A stretch of DNA of 5,712 nucleotides, taken from positions 1-5,712 of the forward strand of contig CAMNAH010000083.1 in NCBI GenBank assembly GCA_946530775.1, read 5' to 3'. The translations under genes and the position numbers were made by a program. Shown here in pieces: positions 1 through 4,702 of this stretch. Under the pieces are notes generated by a model. It was not told the DNA's origin and ran no database searches. It saw only the letters and a program-made list of their open reading frames with translations. Within the stretch, counting starts at the first letter, position 1, and each line of letters begins with the position of its first letter. Source of the DNA: an uncultured Coriobacteriales bacterium. GTDB lineage: Bacteria; Actinomycetota; Coriobacteriia; Coriobacteriales; Atopobiaceae.

Positions 1-244
1 CGTTTGCCCAGATGGCCTTGGAGAGGATCTTCTCGGCGTACTCCTCGCGCATGTCGACGGCCTCGGAGACGATGGCGCCCATGTCGAGGGCCTTCTGCTT
101 GATGGGGCCGAGGTCGCGCTCATCCTGGCCGACGTTTCCGCAGATGGCGATGACGTCCATATCCTTCTCGATCTGCAGCCACTTGACGATGACCGACGTA
201 TCGAGACCGCCCGAATAGGCGAGAACAACCTTTTCCTTAGCCAT
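1..244 (-). CDS. argG: Argininosuccinate synthase, N-terminal part (3' end cut by window edge)
   Basis: ArgG is the cytosolic ATP-dependent ligase that joins citrulline and aspartate to give argininosuccinate, the next-to-last step of arginine synthesis. Translating the minus strand from the ATG at 244 gives 81 codons beginning MAKEKVVLAYSGGLDTSV. SGGLDTS at residues 11-17 is the N-type ATP pyrophosphatase P-loop that opens ArgG proteins. It is followed by a GNVGQDERDLGPIKQKAL stretch and an REEYAEKILSKAIWAN stretch that sit where family members have the GQ...EPI..KAL and REEF...ALKAN segments. The family is about 400 residues, so roughly 80% is missing off the left edge; no break is seen in what is present. 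The start is supported by an AGGTG at 251-255 six bases upstream. The gene is divergent from the vWA gene, with an AT-rich region between. No other arginine gene is visible here. Confidence 0.95.
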   Translation of the reverse strand, partial: MAKEKVVLAYSGGLDTSVIVKWLQIEKDMDVIAICGNVGQDERDLGPIKQKALDMGAIVSEAVDMREEYAEKILSKAIWAN

Positions 245-250
245 AACGTG

Positions 251-288
251 CACCTTTCAAACGAGCTATTGCGTGTTTCCGTATCATA
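251..288 (-). promoter_or_regulatory. Candidate argG promoter -10 and ribosome binding site
   Basis: Read on the minus strand, TATGAT at 288-283 is a good -10 hexamer, and GAAAGGTG at 258-251 is a ribosome binding site six bases before the argG ATG. No convincing -35 hexamer was found 16-18 bases upstream of the -10, so the promoter call is tentative while the ribosome binding site is firmer. The location in the AT-rich part of an otherwise GC-rich window supports promoter function. Confidence 0.4.
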
Positions 289-342
289 CTCCATTTGATA
301 TGCAGTAATCCATGAATTTTTAGCTGTTTTTATTCGGAAACA
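274..342. repeat. Widely spaced inverted repeat in the argG/vWA divergent promoter region
   Basis: TGTTTCCGTAT at 274-284 and ATTCGGAAACA at 332-342 are inverted copies matching at 10 of 11 positions. They are separated by 47 AT-rich bases that contain the likely argG promoter. Such spacing would fit two half-operators on one face of the helix or a chance match; the sequence alone cannot decide. The left arm touches the candidate argG -10 (283-288), so a protein bound there could affect argG transcription. Confidence 0.4.
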
Positions 343-415
343 ATTCCTGCACAGATCGTGCGCGCAGATGTCAATCGGCGGTTTACCTTTTGCGCGGTGC
401 CGCGCCGTACCGTAA

Positions 416-433
416 GGGTGCACGCAAGCACCC
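416..433 (+). promoter_or_regulatory. Perfect 6-bp hairpin in the vWA gene leader
   Basis: GGGTGC (416-421), loop ACGCAA, and GCACCC (428-433) form a perfect GC-rich stem ending five bases before the AAAGGA ribosome binding site of the vWA gene at 439-444. A second tight palindrome, GCGCGG-TG-CCGCGC at 392-405, lies just upstream. If the transcript starts upstream of them, both would fold in the 5' leader and could tune translation. There is no T-run, so neither looks like a classical intrinsic terminator. Function is inferred only from position. Confidence 0.4.
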
Positions 434-450
434 GGATGAAAGGACGCATC

Positions 451-1104
451 ATGAAAAAGGGACTGACCGAGCTGGTATTCATCGTCGACCGCAGCGGATC
501 GATGGGCGGGCTCGAGAGCGACACCATCGGCGGCATCAACGCCACGCTGGCCAAGAACCGCCAGCTGGACGGCGAGGCCAACGTGTCGATCGTGCTGTTC
601 GACACCCAGTTCGACACGATCGTCGACCGCAAGCCGCTCGCGGAGGTGGCCAACCTCACCGAGAAGGACTACCAGGTGCGCGGCTGCACGGCGCTGCTCG
701 ACGCGCTGGGAACCACGATCGAGCACATCAAGCAGGTGCAGGGCTACATGCCCGACGAGTACAAGGCCGAGAAGGTCATCTTCGTCATCACCACCGACGG
801 CCTCGAGAACGCGAGCCAGCGCTTCAGCCACGCCGACGTCAAGCGCCTGATCGACGCGCGCACCGAGGAGGGCTGGGAGTTCATCTTCCTCGGCGCGAAC
901 ATCGACGCCGTGGGCGAGGCGGGCAAGATCGGCATCCGCGCCGACCGCGCCGCGACCTACGTGGCCGACAGCTATGGCAGCACGGTCATGTACGACGCCG
1001 TGGCCGAGGCCACCTGCTGCATGCGCTCGGCACCTGCGGCGGCGAGAATCAGCGGCATGTGGAAGCGCACCGTCGAGCGCGATTCGGCCAAGCGCGGCCG
1101 CTAG
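451..1104 (+). CDS. Small stand-alone von Willebrand factor A domain protein
   Basis: This 217-residue protein is essentially one vWA fold with no signal peptide, membrane segment or extra domain, so it is probably cytosolic. The metal-ion-dependent adhesion site looks complete: DRSGSMGG with D13, S15 and S17 (DxSxS), T80 in the RGCTALLDA stretch, and D116 in ITTDGLEN. A later FIFLGANIDAV segment (145-154) followed by GKIGI resembles the YegL-like (COG4245-type) group of bacterial vWA proteins, many of which act with AAA ATPases, kinases or stress systems; no such partner is visible here. The ATG at 451 is chosen because AAAGGA (439-444) lies six bases upstream and the vWA beta strand begins a few residues later. 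An in-frame GTG at 358 would add 31 arginine-rich residues that do not look like protein. The gene is monocistronic, divergent from argG and convergent with deoA. The C-terminal tail (about 190-217) carries a CC pair and is basic. Domain call is firm; role is unknown. Confidence 0.88.
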   Translation: MKKGLTELVFIVDRSGSMGGLESDTIGGINATLAKNRQLDGEANVSIVLFDTQFDTIVDRKPLAEVANLTEKDYQVRGCTALLDALGTTIEHIKQVQGYMPDEYKAEKVIFVITTDGLENASQRFSHADVKRLIDARTEEGWEFIFLGANIDAVGEAGKIGIRADRAATYVADSYGSTVMYDAVAEATCCMRSAPAAARISGMWKRTVERDSAKRGR

Positions 1105-1105
1105 G

Positions 1106-1138
1106 ATGAGACAAAAGGGACGTTTCCCTTTGTCTCAT
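1106..1138. repeat. REP-like palindrome, left copy; possible bidirectional terminator
   Basis: The left arm ATGAGACAAAAGGGA (1106-1120), a CGTT loop, and the right arm TCCCTTTGTCTCAT (1125-1138) form a near-perfect hairpin with one bulged A. It fills the gap between the stop of the vWA gene (1102-1104) and the stop of deoA, whose TGA (1137-1135) is itself part of the right arm. A convergent site is a natural place for a bidirectional terminator, but no T-tract follows on either strand. The near-identical inverted partner at 2467-2499 argues for a mobile or REP-type repeat. I recall arms of this kind as common intergenic palindromes in gut Actinobacteria and Firmicutes, possibly linked to REP-associated tyrosine transposases; that is memory, not a search. 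Confidence 0.8.
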
Positions 1139-2451
1139 TCGATGCCGTCGCGCGAGACGCGCGCGTGGAAGTGCGGACGCGGCACCGGGGCATCGTCGCG
1201 GATATCGTAGGCGCCGAGCAGCACGCGCTCGCCCTCGTCGAGAAGGTCCTCCCGCGCCGCGTAGATCGTGGCCAGCACGTCACCTTCGGCAACCGCATCG
1301 CCCGTCTTGCGCGCCAGGCGAATGCCCGCGGTGTAGTCGATCTCGTCTTCCTTGGTAATGCGGCCGGCCCCGAGCACCGCCGAGGCCGTGCCTACGCGCT
1401 CGGTGTCCATCTCGTACACGAAGCCGCCGCGCGCAGCGCGAACCTCGCGGCTGCAGGCAGCCTGCGGCAGCAGCGCGGGATCGTCGATCATGCGCGCGTC
1501 GCCGCCCAACGCCTCGACCATCGCGCGGAACTTCGCGAAGGCCGTTCCGTCCGCGATGCTCGCGCGCACCATCGCGCGGCATTCCTCGAGGGTGCCCTTC
1601 TCGGCGAGCAGGGCCATATTGGCCGCAAGCTCGCAGCCCACCTCGGTGATGTCGGCGGGACCGCGCCCCTGCAGCACATCGCACACCTCGGCGACCTCGA
1701 GCGTGTTGCCCACGCAGCGGCCGAGCGGCTGGTTCATATCGGTGACGAGCGCCACCGTGGTGCGCCCCACATGCTCGCCGATCTCGACCATCTGACGCGC
1801 GAGCTCGACGGCGTCGTCGATCGACTTCATGAAGGCACCGTTGCCGCAGGTCACCTCGAGGAGGATGCGCTCGGCACCGGCGGCGATCTTCTTGCTCATG
1901 ACGCTCGACGCGATGAGCGGCATGCTGTCGATGGTCGCGGTGACGTCGCGCAGCGCATAGAACAGCTTGTCGGCGGGGTCGAGGTTGCCCGACTGGCCCA
2001 CCACCACGCAGCCCACGGTGCGCGCGATCTCGAGGAAGCGCTCGCGACTGGGCGCCACCCACACGCCGGGGATGGATTCGAGCTTGTCCACCGTGCCGCC
2101 CGTGTGGCCCAGGCCGCGGCCGCTGATCTTGGCCACGGGCACGCCCACCGCCGCCGCAAGCGGCACGCAGACGAGCGTGGCCTTGTCGCCCACGCCGCCC
2201 GTGGAATGCTTGTCGACCTTGATGCCGGGGATGGACGAGAGGTCGAGCATCTCGCCCGATTGCGCCATGGCCATGGTGAGGTGCGCGGTCTCACGCGCGT
2301 CCATGCCGCTGAAGAAAATGGCCATGAGCAGCGCGGACATCTGGTAATCGGGAATCCTGCCCGCCACGAATCCGTGCACGAAGAAGTCTATTTCCTCGTT
2401 CGAAAGCGCATTGCCGTCGCGCTTCTTCTCGATGATGTCGTACATGCGCAT
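1135..2451 (-). CDS. deoA: Pyrimidine-nucleoside phosphorylase (thymidine/uridine phosphorylase)
   Basis: This cytosolic enzyme uses phosphate to split thymidine, deoxyuridine and, in the Pdp type, uridine into base and (deoxy)ribose-1-phosphate. The 438-residue product matches the family length (about 430-440) and opens MRMYDIIEKKRDG, as Bacillus Pdp does, so a broad-specificity Pdp is more likely than an E. coli-type DeoA. Visible marks are the helical N-terminal domain (1-70), the phosphate-site stretch KVDKHSTGGVGDK (78-90), SGRGLGHTGGT (110-120), and base-binding R168, S183 and K187 in ALRDVT and ASSVMSKK, spaced as in Geobacillus PyNP. A PYNP C-terminal domain (about 340-430) with GAGRITKEDEID and GDAVAEGDVLATIYA follows. 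The ATG at 2451 is chosen for GGGAGG six bases upstream; an in-frame TTG at 2475 lies inside a repeat and an ATG at 2445 is twelve bases from the SD. Last gene of deoD-cdd-deoA; its TGA stop lies in the left palindrome. Confidence 0.95.
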   Translation of the reverse strand: MRMYDIIEKKRDGNALSNEEIDFFVHGFVAGRIPDYQMSALLMAIFFSGMDARETAHLTMAMAQSGEMLDLSSIPGIKVDKHSTGGVGDKATLVCVPLAAAVGVPVAKISGRGLGHTGGTVDKLESIPGVWVAPSRERFLEIARTVGCVVVGQSGNLDPADKLFYALRDVTATIDSMPLIASSVMSKKIAAGAERILLEVTCGNGAFMKSIDDAVELARQMVEIGEHVGRTTVALVTDMNQPLGRCVGNTLEVAEVCDVLQGRGPADITEVGCELAANMALLAEKGTLEECRAMVRASIADGTAFAKFRAMVEALGGDARMIDDPALLPQAACSREVRAARGGFVYEMDTERVGTASAVLGAGRITKEDEIDYTAGIRLARKTGDAVAEGDVLATIYAAREDLLDEGERVLLGAYDIRDDAPVPRPHFHARVSRDGIE

Positions 2452-2457
2452 GGCGCG

Positions 2458-2463
2458 CCTCCC
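2458..2463 (-). promoter_or_regulatory. deoA ribosome binding site, next to repeat hairpin
   Basis: On the minus strand GGGAGG (2463-2458) lies six bases before the ATG at 2451. It decides the deoA start among 2475 (TTG), 2451 and 2445. The right palindrome ends only three bases upstream, so its hairpin could stack against or expose this site, depending on folding. Confidence 0.7.
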
Positions 2464-2466
2464 ATC

Positions 2467-2499
2467 ATGAGACAAAGGGAAACGTCCCTACTGTCTCGT
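2467..2499. repeat. REP-like palindrome, right copy, spanning the cdd 3' end and cdd-deoA junction
   Basis: ATGAGACAAAGGGA (2467-2480), an AACG centre, and TCCCTACTGTCTCGT (2485-2499) form an imperfect hairpin. It is in the opposite orientation to the copy at 1106-1138. Compared with the reverse complement of that copy, the first 23 bases are identical and the remaining arm differs at three positions, at fwd 2490, 2491 and 2498. The diverged arm is the part that encodes the cdd C-terminus and TAG stop (2490-2488). In the deoD-cdd-deoA transcript the hairpin sits between cdd and the deoA ribosome binding site, a usual place for REP elements that stabilise upstream RNA or adjust expression within an operon. 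Confidence 0.8.
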
Positions 2500-2907
2500 C
2501 CCCAATGCCTCGGGACCAAAGCTTTCGGGCAGCAGCTGGGCAAGCGTGAACACACGCAGCTCGCCCGCCGCGTCGCCGAGTATGATGCGGAAATCCTGGG
2601 TGCAGAACTCGCGCATGACCTGGCGGCATGCCCCGCAGGGAGCCGTGAAGGACGCGATGCCCTCCCCTACCGGTCCGCCCGCAACGGCGATTGCCGAGAA
2701 GGACCGCACGCCCTCGCTCACCGCCTTGAAGATGGCCACGCGCTCGGCGCAGATCGTGGAGCCGAGCGCCGCGTTCTCGATGTTCGCGCCCAGCCACACC
2801 TGCCCCTCGGCATCGAGCAGGGCTGCTCCCACGGCAAATCCCGAGTACGGCGCGTATGCGCGCTCGCGGGCGCCAACGGCCAGCGAGAAGAGCTCGCTAT
2901 CGTCCAC
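2488..2907 (-). CDS. cdd: Cytidine deaminase
   Basis: Cdd hydrolytically deaminates cytidine and deoxycytidine to uridine and deoxyuridine, feeding the phosphorylase encoded next. The 139-residue protein has the length of the small homotetrameric zinc type (B. subtilis Cdd is about 136). The zinc/catalytic motifs are C53-A-E55, where E55 is the proton shuttle, and P90-C-G-A-C-R-Q with C91 and C94. This is the three-cysteine form rather than the HAE form of E. coli. NIEN (42-45) is the ribose-binding segment and AYAPYSGFAVGAAL (18-30) is the typical N-terminal stretch. The start is GTG at 2907: no ATG fits, and family N-termini align here. It overlaps the deoD end by 11 bases and lacks a clear Shine-Dalgarno, which points to translational coupling. 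The last residues TRQ and the TAG stop come from the palindrome at 2467-2499. cdd and deoA share a reading frame, with this TAG the only stop between them. Confidence 0.94.
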   Translation of the reverse strand: MDDSELFSLAVGARERAYAPYSGFAVGAALLDAEGQVWLGANIENAALGSTICAERVAIFKAVSEGVRSFSAIAVAGGPVGEGIASFTAPCGACRQVMREFCTQDFRIILGDAAGELRVFTLAQLLPESFGPEALGTRQ

Positions 2908-3628
2908 AGCGCACCGCCGTCTCGAGCGCGACCACCATCATCTCGTCGAAGCCCCGCTCGCGCTCCTCGGGCGTCGTCGCCTCCGCGCGGTGGAGCAAAT
3001 CGGAGATCGTGAAGATGCCCAGCGCGCGCTTTCCGTGCTCCGCTGCGATCATGTAGAGCGCGGCGGATTCCATCTCGACGGCGAGCACGCCCATGCTCCG
3101 CCACCGCGCGATGGCGTCGGCATCGGGCGCGGCATGATAGAAGTGGTCGCTCGAGAGCACGTTTCCCACCAGCGGCTCGGTTCCCCGCTCGCGCGCGATG
3201 GCCACGGCCGTCTCGAGAAGGTCGTAGCTCGCGATGGGCGCGAACGTGCCCGGCAGGTGGTACATGGCCGCGAAGTTGGAATCGGTGCAGGCACCCTGGG
3301 CGATCATGATGTCGCGCAGGTTGGTGCGCGGAGAAACGCCGCCCGCGGACCCGATGCGGATGATGGCATCGACGCCGTAGAAGGCATAGAGCTCGTGCGC
3401 GTAGATACCCACGGAGGGCATGCCCATGCCGCTGCCCATGACCGAGATCTCGACGCCCTTGTAGGTGCCCGTGTATCCCAGCATGTTGCGCAGCGCGTTG
3501 AACTGCACGGGGTTCTCGAGGTAGCGCTCCGCCACCACCTTGGCGCGCAGGGGATCGCCCGGCATGAGGACGGTCTTGGCGATCTGGCCTTCGGTTGCCG
3601 AGTTATGGTCTGTGGGAACGAGGGACAT
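2897..3628 (-). CDS. deoD: Purine nucleoside phosphorylase, DeoD (hexameric) type
   Basis: DeoD phosphorolyses purine (deoxy)ribonucleosides to free base and (deoxy)ribose-1-phosphate in the cytosol. The 243-residue product is close to E. coli DeoD (239). With the start at 3628, visible family marks are MPGDPLRAK (22-30, phosphate-binding G24 and R28), NMLGYTGTYKG (48-58), SVMGSGMGMPS (62-72), RIGSAGG (91-97, R91 and S94 in the phosphate site), and GACTDS (112-117). VEMESAA (185-191) binds ribose, and ISD with D210 is the catalytic acid that protonates the purine; R223 lies in TTPEERE as the partner arginine does in E. coli. Two in-frame ATGs exist: 3634 is only three bases from GGAGG (3642-3638), whereas 3628 is nine bases away and is preferred. 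First gene of deoD-cdd-deoA, overlapping cdd by 11 bases. No neighbouring deoB or deoC is seen for further use of the sugar phosphate. Confidence 0.94.
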   Translation of the reverse strand: MSLVPTDHNSATEGQIAKTVLMPGDPLRAKVVAERYLENPVQFNALRNMLGYTGTYKGVEISVMGSGMGMPSVGIYAHELYAFYGVDAIIRIGSAGGVSPRTNLRDIMIAQGACTDSNFAAMYHLPGTFAPIASYDLLETAVAIARERGTEPLVGNVLSSDHFYHAAPDADAIARWRSMGVLAVEMESAALYMIAAEHGKRALGIFTISDLLHRAEATTPEERERGFDEMMVVALETAVRCGR

Positions 3629-3637
3629 GCGCATCTA

Positions 3638-3642
3638 CCTCC
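3638..3642 (-). promoter_or_regulatory. deoD ribosome binding site
   Basis: GGAGG on the minus strand (3642-3638), within TTGGAGGTAG, lies nine bases from the ATG at 3628 and three from the ATG at 3634. The spacing favours the downstream start, which removes two residues (MR) from the longest reading. Confidence 0.65.
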
Positions 3643-3659
3643 AAGTTTTCTGCCACGCA

Positions 3660-3688
3660 AATATGCACCAAAACCTATGATACGTGAA
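3660..3688 (-). promoter_or_regulatory. Candidate promoter of the deoD-cdd-deoA operon
   Basis: On the minus strand TTCACG (3688-3683) and CATATT (3665-3660) are 17 bases apart and match the -35 and -10 consensus at four of six positions each. This is the only reasonably spaced pair in the 120-bp gap between deoD and the divergent exchanger gene. A TATCAT a little further upstream is an alternative -10 without a good -35. No known nucleoside-repressor operator could be identified. Confidence 0.35.
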
Positions 3689-3716
3689 CGGTCGCATCTG
3701 AGCACAGGTCTATAAT
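3685..3716 (+). promoter_or_regulatory. Candidate promoter of the CaCA exchanger gene
   Basis: TATAAT at 3711-3716 is a perfect -10 hexamer in the gap before the plus-strand gene. The -35 is weak: TGAACG at 3685-3690 is 20 bases away, and nothing better is found at 16-18. Transcription would begin near 3723, leaving a leader of about 28 bases with AAAGGT (3737-3742) nine bases before the ATG at 3752. The arms GAGCA (3700-3704) and TGCTC (3716-3720) flank the -10 and could form an operator. Confidence 0.5.
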
Positions 3717-3751
3717 GCTCGGGTGCATCCACATGGAAAGGTAAATCGCTC

Positions 3752-4684
3752 ATGGAAATTCTTAAAGGCATCGCCCTGCTCGTTATTGGATTCGCGCTGC
3801 TCGTGAAGGGCGCCGACGTGTTCGTCGACGGCGCGAGCGGCCTGGCCAAGCTGCTGGGCGTGCCGGCGCTGGTGGTGGGACTCACGGTTGTCGCCATGGG
3901 CACGAGCGCGCCCGAGGCGGCCGTCTCCATCTCCTCCGGCCTGAAGGAGGCCACGGGCATCGCCATCGGCAACATCCTCGGCAGCAACCTTCTGAACGTG
4001 CTCGTAATCCTCGGCCTCACGGGCGTCATCGTGGAGGTGCCCATCGAGGAATCCACGTTCAAGATCGAGATTCCCTTCACCATCGGCATCACCGTGCTGC
4101 TGATGATCCTCGGTCTGCCCGATAACCAGCTCGGCCGCTTCGATGCCATCATCCTGCTCGTCTTCTTCATCGCCTACCTCGCCTACACGGTGGTGCTCGG
4201 CCTCAAGCAGGGCGGCGAGGAGGAGACCGAGGAGATCCAGCCGCTCTGGAAGCTCCTCGCATTTCTCGTGGTGGGCGCCGTGTGCATCGTGTTCGGCTCG
4301 AACTTCGTGGTCGACGGCGCCACGGGCATCGCCCGCTTCTTCGGCGTCTCCGAGCGCGTGATCGGCCTCACCATCGTGGCGCTCGGCACGTCGCTGCCCG
4401 AGCTCGTGACCTCCGTCACCGCTGCCCGCCGCGGCGAGGCCGACATCGCCATCGGCAACATCGTGGGCAGCAACATCTTCAACATCCTCTTCGTGCTCGG
4501 CCTCTCGGGTGCGTTGAACCCCATCCCCTTCGACCAGGCATTTTTGCTCGACGGCGTGCTCGCCACGCTCGCCGTGGTCATGCTCTGGGCCGCATGCGTG
4601 CGCACGCGCTCGCTTAGGCGCCCCTGGGGTGCGGCCATGCTCGCCGCCTACGCGGTCTATCTGGGATACCTGCTGTTTGTCTAA
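3752..4684 (+). CDS. Calcium/sodium antiporter, CaCA superfamily (YrbG-like)
   Basis: This inner-membrane exchanger most likely expels Ca2+ in exchange for Na+ (or H+). The 310-residue length is typical of prokaryotic NCX/YrbG proteins. Ten hydrophobic segments can be drawn, roughly at 2-24, 38-60, 71-96, 107-125, 130-150, 165-187, 203-225, 233-255, 264-284 and 291-309. A hydrophilic acidic linker (about 151-166, with EEETEE) separates the halves. The two inverted alpha repeats are plain: GTSAPE (50-55) with GNILGSN (73-79), and GTSLPE (212-217) with GNIVGSN (235-241). E55 and E217 correspond to the cation-binding glutamates E54 and E213 of NCX_Mj. The position matching NCX_Mj D240 appears to be N244, as in its counterpart N82, so coupling ion and stoichiometry are uncertain. 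The start at 3752 has AAAGGT nine bases upstream. Monocistronic, divergent from deoD and convergent with ispE, 18 bases apart with no clear terminator. Confidence 0.93.
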   Translation: MEILKGIALLVIGFALLVKGADVFVDGASGLAKLLGVPALVVGLTVVAMGTSAPEAAVSISSGLKEATGIAIGNILGSNLLNVLVILGLTGVIVEVPIEESTFKIEIPFTIGITVLLMILGLPDNQLGRFDAIILLVFFIAYLAYTVVLGLKQGGEEETEEIQPLWKLLAFLVVGAVCIVFGSNFVVDGATGIARFFGVSERVIGLTIVALGTSLPELVTSVTAARRGEADIAIGNIVGSNIFNILFVLGLSGALNPIPFDQAFLLDGVLATLAVVMLWAACVRTRSLRRPWGAAMLAAYAVYLGYLLFV

Positions 4685-4702
4685 AAGAGACGGCCGTCGC
4701 CG

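Noticed and set aside
311..328. Possible ArgR box upstream of argG
   Set aside because: CATGAAT at 311-317 matches one half-site, but the second half matches at only about one of five positions, so the evidence is too weak to list as a feature.
368..415. 15-codon leader peptide (MSIGGLPFARCRAVP) before the vWA gene
   Set aside because: No ribosome binding site, no regulatory codon run, and a frame this short is expected by chance.
358..450. Upstream GTG start (358) extending the vWA protein by 31 residues
   Set aside because: The extension is arginine-rich, spans the leader hairpins and lacks a ribosome binding site, whereas the ATG at 451 has AAAGGA at good spacing.
2452..2475. TTG start at 2475 adding eight residues to deoA
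   Set aside because: It lies within the palindrome and has no ribosome binding site; MRMYDII at 2451 matches family N-termini and has GGGAGG six bases upstream.
1165..3012. 615-codon open frame on the plus strand opposite deoA and cdd
   Set aside because: It is antisense to two well-identified enzymes, is rich in His, Arg and Ala as expected from complementing GC-rich codons, lacks any recognisable motif, and crosses the ends of two real genes.
2546..3715. 389-codon open frame on the plus strand opposite cdd and deoD
   Set aside because: Antisense shadow of deoD and cdd with low-complexity His/Arg composition and no motif or ribosome binding site.
3733..3744. Three-codon mini-frame ATG GAA AGG TAA over the exchanger ribosome binding site
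   Set aside because: Arises from the ribosome binding site sequence itself and has no own initiation signal.
3304..4170. 288-codon minus-strand frame opposite the exchanger and the deoD 5' end
   Set aside because: Shadow of the exchanger gene that runs out of frame into deoD; the exchanger has clear family motifs on the other strand.
4685..4702. Terminator between the exchanger gene and ispE
   Set aside because: GACGGCCGTC at 4689-4698 is palindromic but has no loop and no T-tract, so it cannot form a normal intrinsic terminator.
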